From Lucifuga dentata (lineage: Eukaryota > Chordata > Actinopteri > Ophidiiformes > Bythitidae), in assembly GCA_014773175.1 (NCBI GenBank), contig VXCM01002110.1, forward strand, positions 19,464 to 83,463: a stretch of 64,000 nt of DNA. The letters run 5' to 3'. Positions 47,197-59,159 of the stretch are shown here, piece after piece (position 1 is the first letter of the stretch; the number at the start of each line of letters is the position of its first letter). Position numbers and translations under genes: made by a program. The notes under the pieces are model-generated. The model had not been told where the DNA came from, did no database searches, and was given only the letters and a program-made list of their open reading frames with translations.

Positions 47197-50100
47197 ATGT
47201 TCGTTCTAAAACGTGTGGCAGCGTTGCCCATTAGAGGCACTACTAAAGGGATTTCCCAGTGCACCTCCCTCTTGGTGAAAACATTCTCTGTTTGCCATTT
47301 ATTGACATCCCAAAAGAGACACAGCCCATACAGCTCAGTGGACGGTGAACGCTATTCTTCTCTTGTAAAATCTGTCATGTCCTTCAAGGTCAGTTCCCAA
47401 ACCCCCGCAACCCTCGAAGAAGAGGACGAGCATATTTATGGACCTGTTGTCAAAGCTCAGACTCCTTCGACATCAGAACCCAGAGTGCCTAAAATCCTCC
47501 ATCCCTTCTTAGGAGGTGAAGGGATACGAGAAACTGTAGAGCTGGATTCAGGACCTCCAGCTCGGATTATCTTAAAGGGAGGCCAAGGCAGGTCTTCAGT
47601 ACCGAGTGTGACGCACATTATTCAACAGACCCTTTCTCCAGAGCAGATCTTCTACCTGGAGAGATGGAAGAGGAAGATGATCGCAGAACTTGGAGAAGAA
47701 GGGTTTAAAGAATACAGTCAGAGTAAGTCTTAAAAAATGAAGTCGATGTGTTTCTGAATAACAAGTCAGTTGTGACCGGCATCACCCAAAATCATCTTTT
47801 GTTATCAGATTTATTCAGGCAAGGGAAGCTTTTCCACTCAGCGGTGGAAGATATTCTGACATCAGGTACAACATGGAAGAACAAAAATCCCACAGAGACT
47901 TCTGAGTACTCACCAGAGATACAGGGGTACATGGAGAGCATCTCTCACGTACTAGAAGATGTCAATGCAGTGAGAGCTATTGAGAGCACTGTGCAGCATG
48001 GCACACTGAACTATCTGGGCATTATGGACTGTGTTGCCTGCTACAGGTAAATGTTCCTTTTTAAAGACACAGATAGAGCTTTTTCTCATTTTCTTCCTAC
48101 AGCCTTCCACTCATGTCCAATTTTCATCCTCAGGGGTGTTTTGTGTGTTATTGACTGGAAGACTTCAGAAAAACCAAAGCCATTCCTCAGCAACACGTAC
48201 GACAACCCTATTCAGGTGGCAGCCTATGCTGGAGCTTTGAACAGCGATGGCAACTATAAATACCAGGTACCATATTAAAGGACCATATTTGCATGTTTGA
48301 GCCCAGTATATTCAGTTTTCATACATGTAAGGTTACTGACAATCATTTCCCAAATCATACTACTGGAATGGTGAATTAAAAAATATTTTTCCTACGTTCC
48401 AGACTGTCATTGGTTTCAGTTCATTCTGGTACGCTATTAAAATCAACTTGTTGATACTTATTGACTTGTTGATAACATTCTTGGTATAGGTAATCCATCA
48501 TTGTGAGCAACACATATATTCTATATTCAGGTTTTTTTTTTTTGTTTTTGTTTGTTTGGTTTTTTTTGAAGTTTTGAAATTTTAGCATTTAAGTGCAGTA
48601 ACAAATGCGGAGTGAATGTAGTCTCCACTGGGGAATATAGTCCTAAAAGAAAGTGCCTGTGTTTATCGAAAAATTTTAAAAACCGTGACTTCATAAGGCT
48701 GCGTAACTATTAGCAGGCGAAACATCAATTTTTAAGGTGGATATACCGCTTGAATATTTGATTTTGAAAGATTAAGAGATTTTGCAAAATATCAGGAAAG
48801 CTGAAATACGGTTTTATCCTTTGGGAAATGATTGTCAGTAACCTTATGTGTATGAAAATTGAATATCTTAGGCTTAAACATGCAAAATGGGTGGTATGGT
48901 CTTTTAGGATGAATGATATGATCATTTCATGTACTGCTGTTACTGTTAAGTGTTTCTCAGCCAAAAGTTAAGATTTCCTGCTTCCAAGATGATTTGTATG
49001 GTAGGAAAAGACCTTTATCTTATGACAACTTATTATGATTGTTAAATTTTAATTTATTAATTAAATGGCCAAAAGTACAGTATATGGACATGTGGTCCCT
49101 AATTAGTGGGTTCCCATTCCTAACAGGTGGATAAATGGCCCCTTAGTCCAATAAAAGGAAATCTTAAAAGGCAGCACATTGCAATACATTATGGAGTATG
49201 TGTTGAACATTGTCAAAGTTGTAAAACTTGACACTGCATCCAGTAAGCCCTGAAAGCTCTTTATCAGTTCATCCTGTCATTTTGTAACACGTTGGTATCA
49301 GCATGCATCAGGTCTGTCTGGGCATTCCAGGTCAGGCCTGATGCAGCTGGCCAGTCAGAACTGTGTGGGCTTTTCAGGAGAGGGCCTTAAACAGACAATG
49401 CTGAAAATGGTCTGTTTTCACTTAGTGCACACAAAGACACTGCCACAAGGGAGAGTAGAAGAGGATCAGTTTGTTTTGGACATTAAAGCATTGGTTTAGA
49501 AATAAACTCTAAATGAAAATTAGAACATTGAAATTCTATATAATGTGCCCCCTTTTAATGCTACGACATACAGTGATATTTTAGCCAATGGTCTGCTTCT
49601 GACTTTGTGGCGACAGTTTGGGGAGAGCTCTTCCCTGTTTCCGCATGACAAAGTGAGGTCCATAAGGAAATGGTTTGCTGTCCAGATCCCAACGCCATCA
49701 AACATTTTTGCAATGAACTGGAACTCTGCTGACAAATCTTATCACCCCACCTCACGAAAGCTTTATAGCTGAATGTAAGCATTACAGCCATGTTCAAAAT
49801 CTAGTGGAAAGCAGGGAACACCTCCATATTAATTACCATGATTTGGGAATTACAGGTTCAGCGATAACATACATTTGTAATGCTTTGATATTTATGGTCA
49901 TATAGTGTATTTGGGTGTTCTAGTGTTGATGCAAGTAAAATAGGCCAAATGGGGAAGTTAAAAAATATTCCTTGACAAAATCCATCATTCTGTGGATATA
50001 CGCCTGCCATAAGGTGTCACAGGTGTGCACTATCTCATATCGGGTCTTACAAGATGAAATGGTGAAAGTCGCTGTGCCTTTTTGCTGAACCCTGTTTGTT

Positions 50101-50260
50101 TTGTTCTCCACAGGTTGAAAATGGACTCATCGTGGTAGCATACAAAGATGGCTCACCTGCCCACGCTCATCGGTTGAGCTCAGAGCTGATGTTGCAGTAC
50201 TGGGAAAAGTGGCTGGTTCGTCTGGAAGAGTTCTCAGCGCAGAAGCAGTCGCAGCAGTGA
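47197..50260 (+). CDS. mgme1: Mitochondrial genome maintenance exonuclease 1
   Basis: Mitochondrial RecB-type single-strand DNA exonuclease needed for mtDNA end processing and replication. Four exons: 47197-47722, 47809-48046, 48134-48266, 50114-50260; 347 residues (human about 344). The N-terminus ([18 protein letters not shown]) is basic and acid-free, as in a mitochondrial presequence. The catalytic PD-(D/E)XK core is visible as [21 protein letters not shown] then [14 protein letters not shown] (metal-binding Asp and Asp-x-Lys), followed by [15 protein letters not shown] and [16 protein letters not shown], ending [12 protein letters not shown]. An upstream in-frame GTG at 47182 is not a plausible start. 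Intron 3 carries TTAA copy K and a Tc1-like remnant. Confidence 0.96.
48279..48903 (+). repeat. TTAA element, copy K (12 bases from an mgme1 exon)
   Basis: TTAA at 48275-48278 lies 8 bases past the exon 3 end at 48266. Right end GGTCTT then TTAG (mutated). 625 bp including a T-rich expansion. Confidence 0.85.
49060..49915 (+). mobile_element. Degraded Tc1/mariner-like element in mgme1 intron 3
   Basis: GGCCAAAAGTACAGTATATGGACATG at the left and GGTCATATAGTGTATTTGG at the right are imperfect inverted ends. The interior keeps remnants of the DDE C-terminus ([29 protein letters not shown], and CAAAATCTAGTGGAAAGC). Many stops; inactive. Confidence 0.6.
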
Positions 50261-50309
50261 CTTTTTGATTCCTTTCTGTTTCATTTTCATTACCTTTTAC
50301 TATTTTTTA

Positions 50310-50315
50310 AATAAA
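50310..50315 (+). terminator. mgme1 polyadenylation signal
   Basis: AATAAA 50 bases after the mgme1 stop codon. Confidence 0.7.
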
Positions 50316-50589
50316 TTAAGGTATTTACTCATAAATGTATGTGTTACACTGTATGGACATGTATATTACTTCATTAACCTGATTTCTGAACTAGTATTTG
50401 CTTCCATAAATTTGAGCAGGAAAAAAATCTGTAAGAAGTCTATCAATGGCAATTTTAATAACTGATAGCAAATAAAAATAGCAAATATCTACACATCAAA
50501 GTAATGGCTTCTCAAATCAGGTTGGATGAAGTTGTCAGTTTGGGCTCTGATAACTTGTTGGTTGGACATAGGTCATTATTTTGTGAGAG

Positions 50590-50686
50590 AAGAGGAGGCA
50601 GAGGATAGGGTTAGATGGAGGCAGATGATTCGCTGTGGTAACCCCTGAAGGGAAAGCCGAAAGGAAAAGAAGAAGAAGAACATAGA
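50590..50686 (+). mobile_element. LINE 3' tail fragment
   Basis: GATAGGGTTAGATGGAGGCAGATGATTCGCTGTGGTAACCCCTGAAGGGAAAGCCGAAAGG ending in AAG repeats matches the 3' tail of a common fish LINE. It is 5' truncated and sits between the converging mgme1 and glyat-like genes. Confidence 0.65.
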
Positions 50687-50867
50687 CTGATCAATCACGT
50701 AATCAAATAACATATAGGTCATCATTAATTACAGCCCGATCATAAACTTAGCAAATATCATGCACCATAGTGGATTGAATAACCAATAACTCAGTGACCA
50801 CAATATTTTAATATTTTTTGTCTGTATACTCAAATATAGAATCATAAATATGTACCATAAACATGTT

Positions 50868-50873
50868 TTTATT
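50868..50873 (-). terminator. Likely polyadenylation signal of the glyat-like gene
   Basis: AATAAA on the minus strand about 200 bases beyond the stop at 51071. Confidence 0.45.
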
Positions 50874-51070
50874 TTTTTCCACATTCACTCAGGCATTTGT
50901 CAGAAAAAAGAATTTAAAAAGTGATCTTTAATGTCTAACTATTCAATTATTCACTCTCATTCCTTTCTAGAAATGACAGCCTATAGCTCACATTCTGGCA
51001 GTAATTTATGTCCGTAAGGGATTAGTTAATTCTGAGATTCAGATGTATGCGTATTCAGTTGAAGTGCTTA

Positions 51071-54028
51071 TTAGCCATTGAAAACAATCCAGGCTGCCCT
51101 ATATGAGGGATCTTCAGTGAAGCCCATGTTTTTGAAGAACCTGTATGACACCACGTTCTCCTCCTCTATGAAGCAGTAAACTGGGTAACCCTGAGCATGG
51201 AGTCTCTTGGCCATCACGCTGACCAGGAGCTTGGCGAAGCCTTTCCCCCTGTGCTCTGGCAATGTGTACAACATCCCCATAGCACAAGACGCATAGGTCA
51301 GAATCCAGGCCACGGGCTGTTTGTTTAAGTCCAGAATGCAGCAGGAGGGGAAGTTTGTGATCATGTTCTGGATCATCCGAACAGACTCCTCCTCCTTGCC
51401 AAACTTCCACATTTGATTCACCAAGCCGATGTGTGATTCATCCAGAGAGCTTAGTGAGATCCCTGTGCTGATGCAGCGTAGAAGCCAGTTTAAATGACAG
51501 TTAAATGTAAGGCCAAGACTATTAAAGGACCATACCAGCAATCGTGCATGTTTGAGCCTAATATATACAATTTTCATACGTAACATTACTGACAATCATT
51601 TCCCAAAGCATACTACTGGAACAGTGAATTAAAAATTTTTTTCCTACCTTCCAGACCGCCATTGGTTTCAGCTCATTGTGGTACGCTATTAAAATCAACT
51701 TGTTGATACTTGAAACGTTTTTGGGATAGGTAATCCATGATGGCAAACAAGACGTGTATTCAGGCATAAGGCTGCGTAACTGTTAGTAGGCGAAACATCG
51801 ATTTTTAAGGTGGGTGTATCGCTTGAATATTTGATTTTGAAAGATTAAGAGATTTTGCATGGAAAGCTGAAATACGGTTTTATCCTTTGGGAAATGGTTG
51901 TCAGTAATGCAATGTATGAAAATTGAATAAATTAGGTTCAATGTGCATGATCGCCAGTATGTTCCTTTAAAATATCAATATATGGATTAAATATACCTGT
52001 TTATAGAGGGAATGTTGGATACATCCTCCAGTATCATCATGTGACACACATACTGTTGTCTTGCAGACACTCCTCTCTCTGACAAAACTGCATTGACTGT
52101 CTCCACATGGCAAAGATCAAGCCCTATAGAACAGAAGTGAAGCTTTTCAATTGAAAATAAGTTCGGAAAGGTATGAAACTGTAATTTGCATGTGTTTATC
52201 TTTTATTATTCAGAAAATTATCATTCAAACATCAAGATTCAGTCATTGTATCAAAACTGAGACTTCCATCTTGTTTTTAAACCACTGACATGCAAATGTT
52301 AGATTTTTAAGGATTTCCAGTGTTCTCCTTTGAAATGAATTCCCCATTTCGAAACACAAATTCCCTAAATATTCCCTCCCTTATTTCCTCTTTTTCATAG
52401 CACTTCCCCTTGTATGAACACCCCATTAACATTAAAATACTGTAGTATCATGAAGACACTGAAAATCATATTCCATCCTTTTATGAAATATTCTTAAATC
52501 ACAAAATAATAGACCATGTTAATAATAATAATGGGGATTCATTTAAATAGGTGGAAAGAGCTGATGCACAAGTCACAATTTCCCTTTGTATATGACATAT
52601 ATTAATCTAACAATGAAAAGTATCCACCCTGTAGATTTTGTAGAATCAGAATAGAAACTCTTTTGGTTTGAAGAATTGTTTCAGTTCTAAACAGTCAAAC
52701 TGTTTCATTATGTGCATCTTCTTCCCCTAATTAACTGATTTAGGAATGATGTAATCACATCTTAATCTACCTTTCAAATGAACTTTTCTGTAAAAATCAT
52801 TTGTGGTGTGCTGCAAGATTCAATTTTAGACCTTATTATATTTTTTCTACTTTGTTTTAATATTTTGTACATGCTCTGCTTAACTGTATAATGTCAAAAC
52901 ACAATCCCTTTATTTTTCCACAGATGACATGCAATTATAAGTGGCCGTGAAAGTAATTTGACCTGACTGGCTTTCCTCAAATCTGTCTTGAAAACATTAA
53001 ATGCTCAATGTCCCAGACCTCTCTACAATTAAATGAAAGAAAGACATAAAAATAAAGATATATATTGATATGTATATGTATATATACATTATAAGAGGCA
53101 TTATTATTATTATTATTTATTTTTATTTTTATTTTTTTTTGGAATCCAAAAGACCTTGGAGATTTGCCCCAGGATGAGATATCACACACTCATAGCCTTG
53201 GCATTTTATTAGATTCTGATCTGAACATTGATGAACATGTAGTTGTACTGGCATGTTTTTTTCAACTACGAAGCATATCCAACAAATAATTCCTAATCAC
53301 TTTAGACCTGAAAAAGGTTATCCGTGCCATTGTATATTTTCATTTAAATTATTGTAATGCTCTGTACTCGGGAAAAACTATCTCCATATTACATCTAGTC
53401 CAGAATGCAGCAGCTAGTCTTCAGCATTATTATTATATGGTGATCACATAAGAATAGTGTGCTACAGAATATGAGGGAAATGGATACTTGTCAAATATTG
53501 TATGAAGAGGGGAAAAAAAGAGAAAAGTGTTTTGCTATTACCGAGACAAAGGTACCTGGTCCAGTTAAATACAGTGGACTCCCGTATGGTTTCCCTTAAG
53601 GCAGCTTCATCATTTGCAAAAACCATCGTGTCTTCGAAGAGGTTCCCTGTCTGTAATAATAATAATGAAAAACTGTGATGAGATACATATTAAAGAGACT
53701 CATACTTAAGTTAAAATATTGAAACATGATTGTTTACCTGTTCATAGTCTGGATGACAGATAATGACCCTGAACTCTGGCCACTGGTCCACGAAAAACTT
53801 AACAGGGTCTGCCGTGACTCTGTTTCTCAAGACCAAATAACCGTAAACCTTAAAAATGCGTGGCGACATTTAAACCCAGGTTTTGACCACTAAACACCTT
53901 AGAAGTAAACAACAGAAATTTCAATGATTTATGTGTAAAAATGTGATTTGACAGACCCGTTGTGACCAAGGTAAAAATCTTTTCAGTTGCTCCTCAGCCA
54001 CTTTCAGCTGCTCACCGATCAGTTCCAT
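51071..54028 (-). CDS. Glycine N-acyltransferase-like protein (GLYATL/GNAT)
   Basis: GNAT-fold acyl-CoA:amino-acid N-acyltransferase family, probably conjugating acyl-CoA to glycine or glutamine; mammalian members act in mitochondria. Five exons in gene order: 54028-53957, 53848-53738, 53650-53542, 52123-51997, 51467-51071; 271 residues, slightly shorter than GLYAT (about 295). N-terminal half: MELIGEQLKVAEEQLKRFLPWSQRVYGYL, VKFFVDQWPEF. C-terminal GNAT domain: PVAWILTYASCAMGMLYTLPEHRGKGFAKLLVSVMAKRL, where EHRGKGFAK is the acetyl-CoA pyrophosphate loop (Q/R-x-x-G-x-G/A), then PVYCFIEEENVVSYRFFKNMGF. Head-to-head with ephx1, another detoxication gene. Intron 3 holds a degraded LINE, intron 4 TTAA copy L. 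GLYATL3-like is my best guess; the paralogue is unresolved. Confidence 0.9.
51526..51966 (+). repeat. TTAA element, copy L (internal deletion)
   Basis: TTAA at 51522-51525 and 51967-51970 flank 441 bp. The central CTCCACC-GGGAATATAG segment is missing, joining CAGGC directly to ATAAGGCTGCG. Confidence 0.88.
52760..53440 (+). mobile_element. Degraded L2-like LINE reverse transcriptase
   Basis: Ordered remnants of an ORF2: GVLQDSILDLI (family GVPQGSILGPLL), STDDMQL (family YADDTQLY), QTSLQLNERKT, SLGILLDSDLNIDEHV, ACFFQLRSIS, then VYFHLNYCNALYSGKTISILHLVQNAAASL (family SRLDYCNALYSGL...LQ.VQNAAARL). Split by a simple-repeat insert (about 53098-53140) and stops. It lies in the third intron of the glyat-like gene. 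Confidence 0.8.
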
Positions 54029-54780
54029 GCCTTCCTGTTGCAAAAATATTTCTTAAAGACGCAACACCCTTCTAACTTATGTCAGGAAGAGGACTCAGGA
54101 GCAGACATGATGATGACGACAGATTAAGTAATCATTTTCCAGGGTTTTAATTTGAAAAAAAAAAAAAAAAAATNAAAAAAAAAAAAAAAAACTACAGGGA
54201 AAAAGAGTTCTCTTATAGTTCAGAGCAGAAAAAACTTTATGTTTATGTGCATCTATTTGAAGTCAGGTGGTCACATGACTTAAAAGCGATTGAAAAAAAA
54301 ATGTCACAGACGCACATTTACAAGTTGTGCTATAACGTCTAACTGGGAAATAGAAAATTACAGTATCAATAAAGATTACATATGTCACACTTCTGCTCTT
54401 CTCGTTTCGTTTTGTTGTTGAATGATAAATTAAATATATAATATTTGCATTCGTAAACAATATACTTAGAAAAGGACACACGTATTCCCCACTAAGAGCA
54501 TGTGGTATTTTTTTTAACAGAAATGGGAATGGGGATCTTACGAGTTTTATGAGGAGCACTTGAATGCAACATTACCTCAACGTCAGAGATTCGAACAGGA
54601 TATGTTGTGCTGCAAAACTAAAAAAATATTGATTCTTCAGTATCTTGATTGCAAACAGGTGTACTTTGAGACGTTTTAAAACGTTTCAGTTTTAAAACGG
54701 AAACATTCTGACCTCCTTCTCAACTACTTATAAAAAAGAAAAAAAAAACTTTCGTGGACATTCACCTTTGGAACGTCACA
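54029..54780. promoter_or_regulatory. Divergent glyat-like/ephx1 promoter interval
   Basis: 752 bases between opposite start codons. It includes an A-run with N at 54174 and, from about 54317 rightwards, sequence that recurs at 63412-63891 ahead of the second ephx1 first exon, so the shared part probably contains the ephx1 promoter. A palindromic TTTTAAAACGTTTCAGTTTTAAAACG motif (about 54675-54700) is kept in both copies. Confidence 0.55.
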
Positions 54781-57700
54781 ATGCAGAGACTGCTTCATTT
54801 GAAGTAAGTAGCGTTATAACAATTCCTATGCTCTCTGGATTTATATAATAAGTACTGCATTTCATTCCAATGAGATTCTATTCTTAATTCTTNTCCTATG
54901 CTCTCTGGATTTATATAATAAGTACTGCATTTCATTCCAATGAGATTCTATTCTTAATTCTTCATATTTGCAGGGAAACTTTCTTTGGCTTGGATGCTGT
55001 CCAACAACGGCTTATAATAGGGTCAGCTGTGGCCGCTTGGGGCACACTGGCATATCTAGTGTACAACAGAAGACAAGTCCGAAGGATCCCTCTTGGTGAA
55101 GGATGGTGGGGAGCAGGAGAGAAGCCACTGTCAGAGGATGATCAAATCTATCCTTTTAAAGTGCAAACCTCAGACGAGGAGATTAAGGTAATTTTAGGCA
55201 TTTAATGAAATGTCATCATTTTAGATTGTTGAGTGTTTTTATCCTGCAGGACCTTCATGAGCGCCTTGATAGAGCCCGCTACACTGATCCTTTAGAAGAC
55301 AGCCGCTTCCAATATGGCTTCAATTCCACCTATCTGAAGCAAGTGGTTTCATATTGGCGACATGAGTTTGACTGGAAAAAGCAGGTGGAAGTGTTGAATA
55401 AGTATCCCCACTTCAAAACTAAAATAGAAGGTAAACACAGCCCACAGCTGAACTTATATGGCTTAATGTCATTGCATTTGTCACTAATAATTCAGACATC
55501 AGTTCATACTTTGATTTTCACACATATGCTTTAATGCAGGATTGGATGTTCATTACATCCATGTGCGGCCACCGCACCGTGAGGGTCAGAAGGTTCTGCC
55601 CCTTATGGTGGTCCACGGTTGGCCGGGGTCCTTCTTTGAGTTCTACAAGATTCTGCCATTACTCACCGAGTCCCAGGATGGTCTTGTGTTTGAGGTCATA
55701 TGTCCATCCATCCCTGGCTACGGTTTCTCAGAAGCCCCACATAAACAAGGTAGATGAATCTCAGTAAAGGTATAGCTTTTAGTTGAAGAATCAGGTGTTT
55801 ACAGGTGTGCTTTCTGTACCTCTGCAGGGTTTGACAGTTTTGCTGCTGCTCGAATTTTCCTTACACTGATGGAGCGTTTAGGATTCTCCCAGTTCTATCT
55901 GCAGGGAGGTGACTGGGGTTCTCTCATCACCACCAATATGGCACAGATGAAGCCTGAGTAAGAGCCAGCAAAACACAGAAACATCTTNCTCTCATCACCA
56001 CCAATATGGCACAGATGAAGCCTGAGTAAGAGCCAGCAAAACACAGAAACATCTCATTCTTGCATTGGAATGTTCACCATAGTGATCAACCGATTTTATC
56101 AGGGCCAATACCGATTATCAGTAATTGAGGGGGCAATAATTGATATTTCGTGGCAATATACATTTGCAGTAAAAATGAAAATTTTAGTATCAAACTATAC
56201 AGTAACACATACTCCAACACAAAACTTCTTTTAAATATTTCATTTAACATTTTGAAAAATAAAGTGCCGGGAGCTCCTAGCAGCATTTCTTTGAAACTGA
56301 ACTGAAATTTTAGACAGATAAAAATAATTAACTAACTAGCGCCGCAAAGGTTTTTTTTTTCCTGTACAAATGCATAAATAAAGCAAACATAAATAAAATC
56401 AGTAAAACCTATTCAAGCACCAAAGCAATTAACAATTAACAAATATACATTTCCAAAATATGGAAAACATGGAAATCCTCAGGAATCCTGAGTAACGTTA
56501 GCCTTCCCCACTCCCCAAAAATAAAACTGGATATTATTATCATAGAAATATATCATAATGATTTTGACATTTAATGCAACTTCGGACAGCCTCTTGCTCG
56601 CTCTGCGTTCCTCTTTCCCAGGTCTCTCTCACAAATACAGAGCACAGTGCTGATTGGCTATTTCCTTGTGACATATGACCAATCAGATAACAATGCAGGT
56701 GGGAATTTTGCCAGGACTGCAAGCAGCAACTTTACAGAGAGAAGCGGCTGCATCAGAGCCAAAGAAGTGCATTTTAAAATTAATTTATTTAAATCTGCAA
56801 TCAAGTAGATAAAATAACGATACCGATAATCGTAAAAATGATTAATATCGGACCTGATAATCAGCCAGGTCGATAATCGGTCAACCTCTACTACACCACC
56901 CACTTGTTTTTCCAGACAAACAATGTGGCAGTCTTAATCATATTGTGAAACACTGCTTGTAATGTGCTGACGTGTGTGAAAACCACCAAATTCATGGACA
57001 TTCGTGATAAAGATTCAGGATATTTTTCTCAACATAAAAACATGGTACAAACTTGGATTTAATATTATTTTATAAATTGACTCAATATAGAGGAATTCCA
57101 TAGAATAACTTTTTTTTCTAGATTAAAATGCTTTAAGACACCCAAAATCACATATATACTGTAAAAACCTGTCTTTTCTAGGTGCGTGAAGGGTCTCCAC
57201 TTAAACATGTTTATGTCAAGGAAGGGACTCAAAGTGCTGTTGGCCCTCATGATTGGTCGTTATCTGCCTTTCCTGGTAGGCTTCACTCGTGAAGACGTCC
57301 GCCGGTTTTTCCCTTACTTTGAGAAGAATGTCTGGGAGATTCTAAGGGAAACAGGCTATTTTCATATCCAAGCTACTAAACCAGACACTGCAGGTGGGAA
57401 CACAGTCACGGTAATACCATTTATAAGTCAAACATAATATCAGAGGTCAGTCCTGTGTCTTTGAATGTATTTGAAGTGACAACAGATACAGGTTCCAACA
57501 AATGAAAGAGAAACCATGTCAAACGGGGAAATCTTTTCTTTCAAAAGCTATTTGTTGATCTCAGTGCAGCATCATTTCAGCACTTGAATCCTGTGTACAG
57601 GCTGTGGGGTGAACGACTCTCCTNGATCTCAGTGCAGCATCATTTCAGCACTTGAATCCTGTGTACAGGCTGTGGGGTGAACGACTCTCCTGTGGGCTTG

Positions 57701-58445
57701 GCTGCCTACATTCTGGAGAAGTTCTCCACGGGGACTGATCTGAAGAACAGAGACCTAATGGATGGTGGGCTGGAGAGGTAGAGAGAGTGTTTATTATTGT
57801 CTCTTAAATGATTTATTATCTATAAATTATATGAAATGAATATATAAATTATATAAAGTGATTTTTTTTTTTTTAGATTTAATGTAATATTATTGATTGG
57901 TCCTTAGCATTCGTCAAATTGTTGCATTTGTACAGGAAATTCAGCCTGGATGACCTCTTGACAAATGTCATGATCTATTGGACCACAGGCTCCATAGCCT
58001 CCTCAATGCGCTTCTACAAAGAGAACTTCAAGGGTAATCCTGACAAAAGAGTGGATGAAAGGTATGTGGCCCAGTACTCATTCTGTAAAAACTACTTTTT
58101 TATTTTACACGTTTACTGACCTTGGTGACCTGGTGTTACCTCTGTTTAAATTTGTTTTGTTGTTTTTTTCCTTAGGACAGGCATATTTGTGCCCACCGGA
58201 CTGGCAGCCTTCCCAGGGGAGCTGTTGCACTGTCCTCAATCGCTGGCAAAAATTAGGTACCGAAACATCTGCTCCTACACTTTCATGCCCCGAGGTGGCC
58301 ACTTTGCTGCTTTTGAGGAGCCCAAACTGCTAGCGGATGACGNTACACTTTCATGCCCCGAGGTGGCCACTTTGCTGCTTTTGAGGAGCCCAAACTGCTA
58401 GCGGATGACGTTTTCCAGTTTGTCAAAAAAGTGGAGAGGTTCTGA
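54781..58445 (+). CDS. ephx1: Microsomal epoxide hydrolase 1, first copy
   Basis: ER-membrane alpha/beta-hydrolase that converts epoxides to diols. Exons: 54781-54803, 54974-55187, 55250-55430, 55540-55749, 55828-55957, 57182-57393, 57669-57777, 57936-58061, 58176-58445; 468 residues once the join artefact is discounted. Membrane anchor at residues about 23-40 ([18 protein letters not shown]) then [11 protein letters not shown] and [11 protein letters not shown]. Catalytic features: HGWPGS oxyanion loop, GGDWGS (nucleophile Asp), RFYKEN (acid Glu), [10 protein letters not shown] (His base); also [18 protein letters not shown] and [11 protein letters not shown]. The last exon contains a single N at 58343 with 67 bases duplicated, adding 68 bases and a false frameshift; exon 7 is preceded by a partial duplicate ending at N 57624. 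The gene itself looks intact. Confidence 0.97.
54825..54961. other. Assembly join: duplicated segment in ephx1 intron 1
   Basis: About 68 bases before the N at 54893 recur directly after it. The tandem ephx1 copy at 63.9 kb shows this segment only once before the window ends, supporting an artefact. Confidence 0.85.
55920..56055. other. Assembly join: duplicated end of ephx1 exon 5
   Basis: The end of exon 5 (CTCTCATCACCACCAATATGG onwards) and its donor recur after the N at 55988. Only one copy is needed for the reading frame. Confidence 0.85.
56076..56893. mobile_element. Inverted-repeat DNA element in ephx1 intron 5
   Basis: The left end GTGATCAACCGATTTTATCAGGGCCAATACCGATTATC is an imperfect inverted repeat of the right end GATAATCAGCCAGGTCGATAATCGGTCAACCTCTAC. 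About 0.8 kb with no open transposase; a non-autonomous DNA transposon of a type common in fish. Confidence 0.7.
57555..57692. other. Assembly join: duplicated start of ephx1 exon 7
   Basis: About 68 bases ending at 57623 recur from 57625, so the exon 7 acceptor appears twice. Only the second copy continues into complete coding sequence. Confidence 0.85.
58276..58410. other. Assembly join inside last ephx1 exon
   Basis: 58276-58342 equals 58344-58410 with N at 58343. It repeats the catalytic-His region and shifts frame in any automatic gene model. Confidence 0.9.
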
Positions 58446-58846
58446 AGAACCTGTTCTTGCACTTAAACCAATGTAATCATGATGCATTTTTTTCTTAACT
58501 ATTGCTGTACTGTGCAAAATTTTGTTTGATCACTCCAAATAAGAGAAAAGCATCATGTTAACTGATTCCTCCCCATGCTACTTTGTAGACGTGGAAAGTT
58601 TGAATCATTTAAAGAATCAGATTAGTCTGATTGTCTTGTGAGAAAGACAGGATCATGTTCGGATCATCGGTCAGGTGGTGGGGGGTGGGTGGNGTGGGGG
58701 GCACACACCTCTGTACTTCGTGCATCAGCTGTTGTTGCCTGCTCTTATAGTTAGCTCCTGCAGAGGGCACAAAACATTGCACCCAAAATCTAAATCTGTG
58801 GTCTATTTAATTTCAAACTACACCAACTTGCTCATGTTTACTTAGC

Positions 58847-58852
58847 AATAAA
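58847..58852 (+). terminator. ephx1 polyadenylation signal
   Basis: AATAAA about 400 bases after the ephx1 stop codon. Confidence 0.7.
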
Positions 58853-59159
58853 GTTTTTGCTTTGTAAATGGCATAAAGTGTCATCATTTGTGTGAAATTT
58901 TAAGTATACAATAAAACGACTCTAGATACTTGTCAGTATTAGTTTGTCTCCAGTATACACACAAAAAATGGAACTATGCACACAATTCTGAAAACTGGAA
59001 GCTCGTGTATCAGCAAGACTCCAGACTGCTAAACTCTAAGCACAAGCCCATTGTGCACATCGATTGCTTGGATCACCACAGGCTTGGAGGTCCGGGGGTC
59101 CTGACATCATCCAGTTGTTGATGAAGTGGTTAAACCATCTTTCAAGTCTTGGACATCTT

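Noticed and set aside
51468..51595. Extension of the glyat-like last exon into TTAA copy L
   Set aside because: A proper acceptor at 51468 and phase match with the previous exon show that the upstream part is intron; the frame is open by chance.
58055..58401. Two small frames sharing the same C-terminus around 58343
   Set aside because: Both arise from the duplicated segment at the N join within ephx1 exon 9.
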